A stretch of DNA of 11,891 nucleotides from Thermoplasmata archaeon (GCA_030044105.1 JASHWL010000158.1:1-11891), one strand, 5' to 3'; shown: positions 1 to 5,690, numbered from the stretch's first letter. The notes: generated by a model not told the origin, from the letters alone. Made by a program: numbers and translations.

Positions 1-360
1 CCCGCCGGGGTCCGGTCCTTCGCCCTCGTGCTCGACGATCCCGATGCTCCCGGAGGCACGTGGGTGCACTGGGTGATCTACGACCTGCCCGCGTCGACTC
101 GGGAGCTCGCGGAAGGCCTGCCGAGGGCCGAGGCCCTGCCCGACGGGAGCCGGCAGGGTCGGAACAGTTGGGACGAAATCGGATACCAGGGTCCGTCTCC
201 GCCGCCGGGGAAGCCGCACCGGTACATCCTCCACCTCTACGCGTTGTCCGCGCCGATCGATGCCGCGCCGGGTCTGACCGCTGACGCCGTGCGCAGTGCG
301 ATCCGGTCGCGCGTCATCGCGACGGCCACGTACCTCGGCACATACGGCCGTTCCAAGTAG
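1..360 (+). CDS. PEBP / YbhB-YbcL family protein, 5' truncated by the window edge
   Basis: This is the C-terminal ~119 residues of a phosphatidylethanolamine-binding-protein (Raf kinase inhibitor-like) family member; the frame is open to base 1, so the true start lies outside the window. Family hallmarks are visible: DDPDAPGG followed by WVHWVIYDLP, then NSWDEIGYQGPSPPPGKPHRY and LHLYAL, which together form the anion-binding pocket in known structures. Prokaryotic members are small soluble proteins whose physiological ligand is mostly unknown. The stop codon is only about 25 bases before repeat copy A, so the gene fits the cassette pattern of one gene followed by a tRNA-3'-end repeat. The family call is firm; the function in this organism is not known. 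Confidence 0.9.
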   Translation, partial: PAGVRSFALVLDDPDAPGGTWVHWVIYDLPASTRELAEGLPRAEALPDGSRQGRNSWDEIGYQGPSPPPGKPHRYILHLYALSAPIDAAPGLTADAVRSAIRSRVIATATYLGTYGRSK

Positions 361-379
361 GGGCCGCGGTTCCGTCGTT

Positions 380-409
380 CGGGTTCGAATCCCGGCGGGC
401 CCGTAACAC
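380..409 (+). repeat. tRNA 3'-end repeat, copy A (core 385-404)
   Basis: The core is a 20/20 match to TCGAATCCCGGCGGGCCCGT. With the bases to its left it forms a T-arm, TCGGG-TTCGAAT-CCCGG, followed by an acceptor-like 3' strand CGGGCCC and a G. The 5' half of a tRNA is absent. Copies A, D and F also share the extension GTRACAC and about 30 further related bases to the right, so they form a subfamily. Interpreted as an attachment-site-like copy of a tRNA 3' end. Confidence 0.8.
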
Positions 410-609
410 TTTCCTTATAGAACCCATGCCGGCGGCCTGAAGGACAGGCCCTTCCGGTCCGTTGGGGAGCCGGCTGCCAATCCTCCTCGGACTGAAGACG
501 TAGGGAGTGGCTCGCGATCCCGACGGGGCTGGAGCCGGCCATCCTCGAAGGCGAGGTCCGGAAGGTCCTCCGGACTCTGCCTGACGAGTCGGTTCACTGC
601 GTCGTCACA
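405..609 (+). pseudogene. Decayed N-terminal fragment of a DNA methyltransferase
   Basis: From about 499 the frame reads REWLAIPTGLEPAILEGE then VRKVLRTLPDESVHCVVT. This matches the N-terminus of N4/N6 DNA methylases, where 'GD(V/C)xEVLRxLPDESVHCVVTSPPY' leads into the catalytic SPPY motif. The match stops at the T of VVT (base 609), just before SPPY, and the sequence then switches to the promoter of the MntA/HepT pair. Bases 405-609 are related to 6455-6675 after copy F (about 80% identical over the best 69 bases, counted by eye). No start codon or complete domain remains, so it is a non-functional relic that marks a shared ancestral element. Confidence 0.65.
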
Positions 610-632
610 TTTTACCTCAAGGTAGATTTATC
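608..632 (+). promoter_or_regulatory. Probable promoter and operator of the MntA/HepT pair
   Basis: An AT-rich patch in GC-rich DNA carries a perfect inverted repeat TACCT-CA-AGGTA (613-624) followed by a TATA-like GATTTATC (625-632). Transcription would begin near 653, just before a GAGGGGG Shine-Dalgarno-like run (655-661) and the ATG at 666. The palindrome could be an autoregulatory site for the toxin-antitoxin pair; this is inferred from position only. Confidence 0.45.
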
Positions 633-665
633 AATTCCGTGCTTCTGCGATATCGAGGGGGCCAG

Positions 666-1106
666 ATGCAGGTCGTGGAGATTCCGATTCTGCGCTGCTT
701 CCGTTGCGCGTACGCATGGCGCCCCTCGCAGCCGGTGGTCCGGATCTGTCCTCGTTGCAAGTCTGAACGGTGGGACCGCCCTAAGATCTCCCGTGCCCTC
801 GGGCCTCGCTCGGGGCTCGGTGTCGGGGAAGTGGTCGGGAAGCACCGGGTCGAGCTTCTTCGGATCGCACACCGGTACGGGGCGCGAGACGTCCGGGTTT
901 TCGGTTCGGTTCGCAGAGGGCAGGCGACCCGGTCCAGTGACCTGGATCTTCTCGTGCGATTCCGGAGGGGCGCGGACCTGTTCGACCAGATACAACTCGA
1001 GCGGGAACTCGGTCGGCTCCTCGCGCGGAAGGTGGACGTCGTCACCGAGGCCGGCCTGCATCCCCTGGTCCGGCCCCAGGCCCTCTTTGAGGCGATTCCG
1101 TTGTGA
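666..1106 (+). CDS. mntA: MntA-type nucleotidyltransferase antitoxin with N-terminal zinc ribbon
   Basis: A 146-residue protein. Residues 11-36 form a zinc ribbon with two CxxC pairs (C11, C14, C28, C31), ending KSERWDRPK. Residues about 58-140 form a minimal nucleotidyltransferase (MNT) domain with GS at 80-81, D92 and D94 (the GSX10DXD signature) and a likely third acidic residue D124 in KVDVV. In the known type VII system MntA transfers AMP groups to a tyrosine of HepT and thereby neutralises it. The ATG at 666 has a good Shine-Dalgarno-like GAGGGGG; a GTG at 639 in the same frame is less likely. The 3' end overlaps hepT by four bases. The zinc ribbon is unusual, because most MntA proteins are the MNT domain alone; it may bind nucleic acid or partner protein (inference). 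Confidence 0.85.
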   Translation: MQVVEIPILRCFRCAYAWRPSQPVVRICPRCKSERWDRPKISRALGPRSGLGVGEVVGKHRVELLRIAHRYGARDVRVFGSVRRGQATRSSDLDLLVRFRRGADLFDQIQLERELGRLLARKVDVVTEAGLHPLVRPQALFEAIPL

Positions 1107-1459
1107 CGACCCCGGACGAGCTGCGGCTCGATGAGATGCTCGAAGCCATCGAGCGTACGAAGGGGTACGCCGCCCGGCGGCGCTCGGTTTTCTTCTCGGA
1201 CTATGATACCCGAGAGCTCATCATCCACCATCTGGAGCATTTGTCCGAGTCGGCCGACCAGGCATCCCAGGGCCTCAAGAAGTCGAACCCTCTGGTTCCT
1301 TGGAAGGACCTCCGAGAGCTCCGGACTCGACTGATACACCAGTACATGCGCCCGGATCCCGAGACGGTCTGGGCGTTCGTTCGGGACCGCCTGCCCCAGA
1401 TCGAGCGCCAGCTCCGTCGGGTCCGGGCGTCCCGGCGCCCACCGGCACGTGGACACTGA
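1103..1459 (+). CDS. hepT: HepT-type HEPN toxin (RNase)
   Basis: A 118-residue, mostly helical HEPN-domain protein (HepT/DUF86-like). The catalytic and regulatory motif RX4HXY is intact: R74, H79 and Y81 in RTRLIHQY. In characterised systems R and H act in RNA cleavage and the tyrosine is AMPylated by MntA. The GTG start at 1103 overlaps the mntA stop in GTGA, so the pair is almost surely co-translated. With MntA it makes a type VII toxin-antitoxin module between repeat A and the weak site at 1537. The last dozen residues are basic and proline-rich and may be unstructured. Confidence 0.87.
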   Translation: MTTPDELRLDEMLEAIERTKGYAARRRSVFFSDYDTRELIIHHLEHLSESADQASQGLKKSNPLVPWKDLRELRTRLIHQYMRPDPETVWAFVRDRLPQIERQLRRVRASRRPPARGH

Positions 1460-1524
1460 CCCACCATCCCCGCATCGCCGTGGGTCGCCTCTGGGGAATT
1501 GGCCCGAGGAACGAGAGGGCCAGA

Positions 1525-1752
1525 ATGATCCCGGGTTCGAGTCATGGTGGGCTCCATACCACGTTCTTCGTAGTGCCGGTGGCGGCGGTCTCCCTCGACC
1601 CGAGAGAGGACCAGTTCGAGCACGAACTCATGCTCGAGCGCGGTCGAGCCATCCTTCCACGGGTTCGCGCCCTCGCGAAGAAGTCCGGAGCACCAAGGAG
1701 GATCGCAGAGCCCGGCGCCGGCGACGGCCGCGAGAGGAGGACCCAGCGCTGA
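1525..1752 (+). pseudogene. Possible fragment of a universal-stress-protein-like gene
   Basis: The frame reads FVVPVAAVSLDPREDQFEHE then LMLERGRAILPRVRALAKKS, then GAPRRIAEPG. This resembles the middle of UspA-type proteins, where a helix of the form 'LxxGRxILxxVRALAxxxG' follows the second strand. The nucleotide-binding N-terminus and the GxxGxxxxxxxG region are missing, and the part before about 1557 is repeat H rather than protein-like. It could be a relic, a short real gene or chance coding; the assignment is weak. Confidence 0.28.
1531..1556 (+). repeat. Degenerate tRNA 3'-end repeat (candidate copy H)
   Basis: CCGGGTTCGAGTCATGGTGG followed by GCTCCA resembles a T-arm plus acceptor 3' strand. 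Against the 20-base core it matches 13 positions (core equivalent 1537-1556), with most differences being transitions, and it keeps GGGTTCGA on the left. It lies about 70 bases after hepT, where a repeat is expected if each cassette ends in one. It is too diverged to be sure. Confidence 0.35.
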
Positions 1753-1813
1753 ATTCGTCGTGCCCTCATGCGCCAACGGCTCGGGTGGCGTCGAATGGGA
1801 CGGTCACACTGGA

Positions 1814-1823
1814 GCTTTATCGG
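1814..1823 (+). promoter_or_regulatory. TATA-like box for the DUF5680 gene
   Basis: CTTTAT in GC-rich surroundings is centred about 26 bases before the GTG at 1844, the spacing expected for a leaderless archaeal mRNA. No Shine-Dalgarno sequence precedes that GTG. Confidence 0.4.
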
Positions 1824-1843
1824 CGCTCAGGCGATTCGGCAGC

Positions 1844-2329
1844 GTGGAGTCTCTACGAACTCGGACGTCACTGGCGCAGTTTCTTGTGAGCGCGAAACGA
1901 CACACGTACGCGGCTCGCGGCGATGCAGCCACCGTTCCGTCTTCCCTCCCCGGCGCGAAGCAACTGGAGTTCTCGGAGGCGGACCGGAGCTACCGGGACA
2001 TCTACTTCGGCGTGAGACGGTTCGCGGGACTCGAACTCGTGACGCACGACGTAACGCCGGAGTGGTCCATGAGTTACGCGGGCGGTATGCTTCCCTCGCT
2101 AGGTCGAAGGCCGGCGGAAACCGCCCCGGTCTACCGGTTCCTTAGGAAGGTCCTCTTGGCGGTGACCGTGGAGGCGCCATTCCGCGGTCCGCGGAGGCTC
2201 GGAGATCGCAACTTTGACTACCGCAATCGATGGACCGGATCGATCGCAGCATTCTCCGGCACGGAGGAGATCTCCCAAGGCCATCAGACGGTCTACCGAC
2301 TGCGGTATGCGGGAGGTCGCCTCGCGTGA
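1844..2329 (+). CDS. DUF5680 domain-containing protein
   Basis: A 161-residue protein whose whole length resembles DUF5680: FLVSAKRHTYAA near the N-terminus, then PSSLPGAKQLEFSEADRSYR with DIYFGVRRFAG, then an aromatic-rich centre (PEWSMSYAGGM), VYRFLRKVLL, and VEAPFRGPRRLGDRNFDYRN near the end. The biochemical role of this family is unknown; in other genomes such domains stand alone or next to HTH regulators, and no HTH is present here. I prefer the GTG at 1844 because the domain begins about 15 residues later and a TATA-like box lies 26 bases upstream; an in-frame GTG at 1760 would add 28 unlikely residues. The gene is followed by repeat B. Confidence 0.72.
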   Translation: MESLRTRTSLAQFLVSAKRHTYAARGDAATVPSSLPGAKQLEFSEADRSYRDIYFGVRRFAGLELVTHDVTPEWSMSYAGGMLPSLGRRPAETAPVYRFLRKVLLAVTVEAPFRGPRRLGDRNFDYRNRWTGSIAAFSGTEEISQGHQTVYRLRYAGGRLA

Positions 2330-2427
2330 GCCTCGCCCGAGGCGAGCGGGAGGGTGCCGTCCGTCGCGCCCCCTGCCAGCACCTCGGTGCCCGCTCGGTC
2401 CGACTCTCGCGGTGTTCGGATCTCGCG

Positions 2428-2443
2428 GGGGCTCCGGAGCCCC
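2428..2443. repeat. 16-base perfect palindrome next to repeat B
   Basis: GGGGCTCCGGAGCCCC is fully self-complementary and ends ten bases before the core of repeat B. It may be a protein-binding site or part of a structured end of the cassette. No similar sequence flanks the other copies, so its link to the repeat is uncertain. Confidence 0.5.
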
Positions 2444-2453
2444 TGACCCGTGC

Positions 2454-2473
2454 TCGAATCCCAGCGGGCCCGT
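2454..2473 (+). repeat. tRNA 3'-end repeat, copy B
   Basis: 19 of 20 bases match the core (CCCAGCGGG instead of CCCGGCGGG). The bases to the left (CCGTGC) do not complete a T-stem, so only the T-loop-to-acceptor portion is shared, as in copies C, E and G. It separates the DUF5680 cassette from the Nudix cassette. Confidence 0.75.
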
Positions 2474-2929
2474 CCCGTCAGAGAAAAGTGCCGTCGCGGA
2501 CCAACCGCGCCCCCTTGCCCCCTGCTCCACCGCGACATCGATCGGCTGAACTCGGATTACGCGGCTCTGCTCCGCTCTACCTACCTCCGTCCGGCAGAGC
2601 CCGGGCCGGCCCACGCGGCCGGCCCAACCATTTCTGAGCCCGCCCCCTCGCGGCTCGAAGAGCACGAAACTGTCCCGCAGCCGGCACCCTCGAGGTTTCC
2701 CCCGTTCTCCACCCCCCGGTTCCACGCACGAGCCCCACGGGCAGTCGGGTCAGGCCAGCCTGGAGGGGGGAGGTAGCCCCGGCGGGAGCACCGTCCGGGC
2801 CGGCGCCCGTCCTGGTCCTCTGTAGCGGCAGCGCCCAGACACGCCGCCCGATCGGTTCGTAAGCCTGATGGAATCGGACCCGACGTAGGGAGATGCCTGG
2901 ATAACGGAAGGGTTAGAAGGCCCCCGCTC
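2474..2929. other. Long non-coding stretch before the Nudix gene
   Basis: About 450 bases with no convincing gene on either strand. Open frames here are proline-, arginine- and glycine-rich and look like chance frames of GC-rich DNA. The only structure I see is the strong inverted repeat at 2603-2625 and, close to the Nudix start, slightly AT-richer motifs GGATAACGG and GGGTTAGAAGG that may be its promoter. Confidence 0.5.
2603..2625. repeat. Strong inverted repeat, 9-base arms
   Basis: GGGCCGGCC and GGCCGGCCC pair perfectly around the five-base loop CACGC, followed by AACCATTT. It would make a very stable RNA hairpin in either strand. It could stop transcription from the DUF5680 cassette, but there is no real T-run and intrinsic hairpin terminators are not the main archaeal mechanism. 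Function unknown. Confidence 0.55.
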
Positions 2930-2941
2930 TTGAGATCGCTA

Positions 2942-3397
2942 GTGGCGCGAAATCAGCGAGCGGAAGTGTGCGTCAAGGCCGCCCTCTTTCGCGATGGACG
3001 AATGCTCCTCCTGAAGCGATCGCCTACGTTGACCGCGTTCCCGAGCACGTGGGATATGCCCGGCGGCCATGTGGAAGTGGGAGAGACACCGATACGGGCT
3101 CTCCGAAGGGAGATACGGGAGGAGACCGGACTCACCTCAGTAGTGGGTCAACCTTTCTGGACAGAGTTCTTCGACTACCCAATCGCTAGGGGTCGGAGCG
3201 TACGTTCGATCGAGATCGACTTCTTCTGCACCACTCGATCTAGCGCCCTTCCCAAGCTGGATCCACGCGAACACAGCCAGTTCGCGTGGCTGACGAAGTA
3301 TGATGGCCGCACCTTCCCGGCGGCCTCGGAGGTCCGAGGTATCATTCGTAGGGCGCTCGCAGGTCATCCGAGACATCAGCTCTCCTCGCAAAGGTGA
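2942..3397 (+). CDS. Nudix hydrolase
   Basis: A 151-residue protein with a complete Nudix box, GX5EX7REUXEEXGU, at residues about 42-64 (GHVEVGE ... RREIREETGL). Nudix enzymes use Mg2+ held by the box glutamates to hydrolyse nucleoside diphosphates linked to another group, including oxidised or non-canonical nucleotides. The preceding VCVKAALFRDGRMLLLKRS and the WDMPGGHVE context fit the MutT/ADP-ribose-type subgroup, but the substrate cannot be read from the sequence. The GTG at 2942 is chosen; a TTG at 2930, nine bases after AAGG, would add four residues. It is the only gene between repeats B and C. Confidence 0.9.
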   Translation: MARNQRAEVCVKAALFRDGRMLLLKRSPTLTAFPSTWDMPGGHVEVGETPIRALRREIREETGLTSVVGQPFWTEFFDYPIARGRSVRSIEIDFFCTTRSSALPKLDPREHSQFAWLTKYDGRTFPAASEVRGIIRRALAGHPRHQLSSQR

Positions 3398-3538
3398 GCG
3401 CTCGTTCGTTCTGTGACCGCTACCGTCCCGGGACGACGCATATGGTCTAGAATGTGCGACGCGAAAAGGACCCGTGTCGACCTAGCCAGCGTCTCGCCCT
3501 ACCGCAGCTCGTCACGGCATCTCCCTGCAGGAACAAAT

Positions 3539-3558
3539 TCGAATCCCGGCGGGCCCGT
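3539..3558 (+). repeat. tRNA 3'-end repeat, copy C
   Basis: 20 of 20 bases match the core. The left flank (GAACAAAT) is unrelated to a T-stem and unlike the left flanks of other copies. The core lies 25 bases beyond the stop of the minus-strand vapC and about 140 bases beyond the Nudix stop. Confidence 0.8.
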
Positions 3559-3582
3559 ACTTCCAGCTTGACGGGGCCCCCG

Positions 3583-3993
3583 TTACTCCCACACCCGCTC
3601 GAGCCCAGGGATTCTCGCGAGTTCTCGGTCGTTCGTGACCAGAGGTACTCGGCGCGCGACGGCGTCGGCAGCGATCAGCCGATCGTGGAGCTCTGGGACA
3701 TTCAGATCCAAGAAGACTCCCCACCCCGCGGCATCCAGTGCCGACAGCCGGATGTAACCGCCCGCGCGGACCTGATCGACGACCTCTTCTACCAGCCCCC
3801 TCGGATGCTCCAGTCCCAGTCTCCCCCGGAGTGCCAGGTAGGCGAACTCGCCCAGGGCGATCTCCGGCAGGTACAGCACGCCCTCGCCGTTCTCCGCGGC
3901 GCGGAACAGGCCGGCCGCACCCTTCGGAAGCGAGTCGTTCAGGTGCCCGATGAGGGCCACGGTGTCGATGACTGCCCCGGTCAAAGCCGCCAC
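3583..3993 (-). CDS. vapC: VapC-type PIN-domain toxin (first copy)
   Basis: A 136-residue PIN-domain protein. The acidic residues expected to hold the metal ions are present: D10 in VIDTVALI, E49 in the YLPEIALGEF strand-helix, D104 in ELHDRLIAADAV and D122 in LVTND. VapC toxins are Mg2+-dependent RNases, often cutting tRNA or rRNA, and are held inactive by VapB. The GTG start overlaps the end of vapB by 13 bases. This is the only cassette in the array read on the minus strand, so here it is the promoter end, not the 3' end, that faces the next repeat (D). Confidence 0.88.
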   Translation of the reverse strand: MAALTGAVIDTVALIGHLNDSLPKGAAGLFRAAENGEGVLYLPEIALGEFAYLALRGRLGLEHPRGLVEEVVDQVRAGGYIRLSALDAAGWGVFLDLNVPELHDRLIAADAVARRVPLVTNDRELARIPGLERVWE

Positions 3994-4208
3994 TCCTTGC
4001 GAAGGAGACGAATCTCCTTCTCGGCCTGCCGTGCGTCGATCCTCCCCCGGAGGAGCCCGCGGAGGCTCTTCCGGCCCCGGCGGATGAGGACGCCGTCCTT
4101 GGTCTCCAGAACGAGAACGAGCTGGCCCTCTTCCAGGTGATGTTTGTCGCGCAGCCGCTTCGGGAGGGTAATCTGGCCCTTGGAGCTGACAGTTGCGGTA
4201 GTCGCCAC
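3981..4208 (-). CDS. vapB: VapB-type antitoxin, AbrB/SpoVT (swapped-hairpin) fold
   Basis: A 75-residue protein. Residues 5-45 form an AbrB/MazE-like DNA-binding domain: VSSKGQITLPKRLRDKHHLE leading to EGQLVLVLETKDGVLI. The charged C-terminal tail (RQAEKEIRLLRKEWRL) should wrap around the VapC partner. The GTG at 4208 is chosen because the domain starts right there and a TATA-like ATTATTTA lies about 26 bases upstream on the minus strand. The longer open frame reaching further upstream runs through repeat D and is not credible. AbrB-type antitoxins usually repress their own operon, and an inverted repeat sits over the promoter. Confidence 0.87.
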   Translation of the reverse strand: MATTATVSSKGQITLPKRLRDKHHLEEGQLVLVLETKDGVLIRRGRKSLRGLLRGRIDARQAEKEIRLLRKEWRL

Positions 4209-4228
4209 GTGTAGGTCAGTCGGTGTGA

Positions 4229-4254
4229 GTAAATAATCTTTACCAAAAGTAAAG
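4229..4254 (-). promoter_or_regulatory. Promoter and probable operator of the first vapBC pair
   Basis: On the minus strand, CTTTAC-TTTTG-GTAAAG (4254-4238) is a perfect inverted repeat with six-base arms, running into GATTATTTA, a TATA-like box centred 26 bases before the GTG of vapB. This is one of the most AT-rich patches in the window. Autoregulation by VapB is inferred. Confidence 0.55.
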
Positions 4255-4307
4255 TCCCAGGGTGGCACCACCGTGACTCGGCTCGAGGTCGATCCCGAGC
4301 GACCGCC

Positions 4308-4349
4308 CGGACCCGGCTCGGGTACGAATCCCGGCGGGTCCGTGACACG
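4308..4349 (+). repeat. tRNA 3'-end repeat, copy D, with a paired acceptor-like stem
   Basis: The core at 4324-4343 matches 18 of 20 bases. Here both strands of a minihelix can be seen: CGGACCC (4308-4314) pairs perfectly with GGGTCCG (4336-4342), enclosing the T-arm TCGGG-TACGAAT-CCCGG. The core's C-to-T change in GGGTCC is matched by A in GGACCC on the left. The right flank GTGACAC is shared with copy F and nearly so with A. Confidence 0.7.
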
Positions 4350-4570
4350 TTTCTTGTCGATCCCATGGCGGCGACCCCATCGATCCGAGGGAAGGATGAC
4401 TCGGAACGTTCGGGGATTCACCGCGCAGTCCTTCGCGGATCGATGGCGCCGGTCGTGCAGCCCGTAACCGGCAGGACTCGGAAGAGTCCTCGCGGGAGCC
4501 CCACTTTGCGCTAGCTCGCTAACGAGCGACCATCCCTCTCGAGGGAGATTGATCGCGCGGGAGCCGAACC
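4350..4570. other. Non-coding stretch with two hairpin-forming sequences
   Basis: No gene is supported here. The first ~30 bases continue the similarity to the right flanks of copies A and F (TTCTTGTCGATCCCATGGCG). AGGACTC-GGAA-GAGTCCT (4473-4490) would form a seven-pair stem with a GNRA-type loop, and GCTCG-CTAA-CGAGC (4514-4527) a smaller one. TCCCTC-TC-GAGGGA (4533-4546) is a palindrome ahead of the SDR promoter and could be an operator. Confidence 0.45.
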
Positions 4571-4580
4571 GATTAACTCT
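4571..4580 (+). promoter_or_regulatory. TATA-like box for the SDR gene
   Basis: GATTAACTCT is centred about 25 bases before the GTG at 4600, matching a leaderless archaeal start. This spacing, together with the position of the Rossmann fold, decides the start choice. Confidence 0.4.
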
Positions 4581-4599
4581 CCGATCTGCCTCCCGGGAC

Positions 4600-5370
4600 G
4601 TGGTAACGACGCCTGACTCGCCCTCTCTCGAGGGACTGAACGCGCTGGTCACAGGAGGCGCCGCCGGGATCGGTAGGGCGGTCGTCCAGAGACTGAGAAC
4701 CGAAGGCGCCTCGGTGATTGTCGCGGATCTTGATGCCAACGCCGGTCGCGCCGCGGCGGCTCAGCTCGATTCCGAGTTCGTCCAAACGGACCTGACCAGC
4801 GAGGTACAGGTGCGGGGACTCTTTTCGGGGATCCGAGACACAGGGAGACCCCTCGACATCCTAGTGAACAACGCCGGCGGCGCCCCTCGCCCGTACTTCC
4901 CTGACGCCCCTGCCACACACTGGCTCAAGAGCATCTCCCTGAATCTCACCGGTCCCATGCTTGCGACCCAGCTTGTGATACCGATGATGGTTGAGCGGCA
5001 GGGAGGGGTGGTAATCAACGTCGGATCGGTCGCGGGGCTGGGCTGGGGCCCGCACTCCTCCCCCGAGTACGCGGCCGCCAAGGCCGGCCTCATTCGACTC
5101 ACTTCCTCGTTGGTTCCTCTCTATGCGAGATGGAGGATTCGAGTGCACTGCGTCTGTCCGGACTGGGTCGATACCCCTTCGTCGCGACGGAACCGGGCAG
5201 CAATGGCTCCGGAGGAACTAATACGACTCCCGCCGATTCTTGCTTCCTCCGAGGTTGCCGATGCGATCGTCGCTCTCGCCAAAGACACCGGCTCCACCGG
5301 TAGAATTGTGCTCTTGAGGGGAGGGCTTCCGCCTCGGGTTCTGCCGGCCACCGACTGGAAGGGACTTTGA
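4600..5370 (+). CDS. Short-chain dehydrogenase/reductase (SDR) family oxidoreductase
   Basis: A 256-residue classical SDR. The nucleotide-binding motif TGGAAGIG is at residues 18-25, an acidic VADLD at the end of the second strand favours NAD(H), and NNAG is at 90-93. The catalytic tetrad is N115, S143 (NVGSVAG), Y157 and K161 (YAAAK). The family oxidises or reduces alcohols, sugars, steroids and acyl intermediates; the substrate is not readable. The loop usually written PGxxxTP is CPDWVDTP here. The GTG at 4600 fits the fold; an in-frame TTG at 4549 would add a 17-residue unstructured leader. It is the only complete gene between repeats D and E. Confidence 0.9.
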   Translation: MVTTPDSPSLEGLNALVTGGAAGIGRAVVQRLRTEGASVIVADLDANAGRAAAAQLDSEFVQTDLTSEVQVRGLFSGIRDTGRPLDILVNNAGGAPRPYFPDAPATHWLKSISLNLTGPMLATQLVIPMMVERQGGVVINVGSVAGLGWGPHSSPEYAAAKAGLIRLTSSLVPLYARWRIRVHCVCPDWVDTPSSRRNRAAMAPEELIRLPPILASSEVADAIVALAKDTGSTGRIVLLRGGLPPRVLPATDWKGL

Positions 5371-5420
5371 TCTGAGCGGCCGCACCGGGCCCCTCCGGGC
5401 GGACCCAATGGACCCGGGCC

Positions 5421-5657
5421 CGCCCCCTCGAGATCATCAGCGACTCCCTCGGGCACCCGGACGCGAAGACGACGCTCCGGTACCTCGCACTGAAGAACGA
5501 AGAGGTAGCCTCCGCCATGCGATCCTCGATCCGGCGCCGTCACCTCTTCGATGCTTGGATCAGGAGATTCGGTGGCCGATGTTGGCTCGCGACGGCATTC
5601 TTCCCTACCGAAGCAGGCTCGAATCCCGGCGGGCCCGCTCCATCGAGTGGGCGGTGA
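5421..5657 (+). pseudogene. C-terminal remnant of a tyrosine recombinase (integrase)
   Basis: The frame reads PLEIISDSLGHPDAKTTLRY followed by LALKNEEVASAM. This is the C-terminus of phage/archaeal-type integrases, with the conserved LGH histidine (codon 5454-5456) and the nucleophilic tyrosine of TTLRY (codon 5481-5483). The catalytic R-box, HxxR and the whole N-terminus are absent, and the frame has no start. It reads on through repeat E to a stop at 5655-5657. Its place just left of a tRNA-end repeat is where an integrase gene often lies in tRNA-integrated elements. It cannot be active as it stands. Confidence 0.72.
5619..5638 (+). repeat. tRNA 3'-end repeat, copy E
   Basis: 19 of 20 bases match the core (last base C instead of T). 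The left flank (GAAGCAGGC) does not complete the T-stem. It lies inside the open frame of the integrase remnant, about 135 bases after the tyrosine codon. Confidence 0.75.
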
Positions 5658-5666
5658 CGAGAGCGT

Positions 5667-5690
5667 GGTCGCGGACTTTCGTCCGCGACC
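5667..5690. repeat. Perfect inverted repeat, 10-base arms
   Basis: GGTCGCGGAC and GTCCGCGACC flank the four-base loop TTTC, 28 bases after repeat E. No T-run follows, so an intrinsic terminator is not indicated. It could be a binding site of a dimeric protein or a structured end of the cassette; function unknown. Confidence 0.6.

Noticed and set aside
330..405. A complete tRNA gene ending at copy A
   Set aside because: The T-arm and acceptor 3' strand are present, but no matching 5' acceptor strand, D-arm or anticodon arm can be found in the preceding 75 bases, most of which are the end of the PEBP gene.
237..542. Minus-strand open frames containing VTGPPGFEP or close variants, also at 6197-6517, 4300-4400 and 8130-8160
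   Set aside because: That peptide is simply the reverse translation of the tRNA T-arm repeat; the frames are arginine- and proline-rich and resemble no protein.
2230..2776. Plus- and minus-strand frames in the gap before the Nudix gene
   Set aside because: Proline/arginine-rich with no recognisable motif and no promoter; they look like chance frames.
4209..4739. A long N-terminal extension of the first vapB
   Set aside because: It would run through the promoter, repeat D and part of the SDR gene; the AbrB domain begins right at the GTG at 4208.
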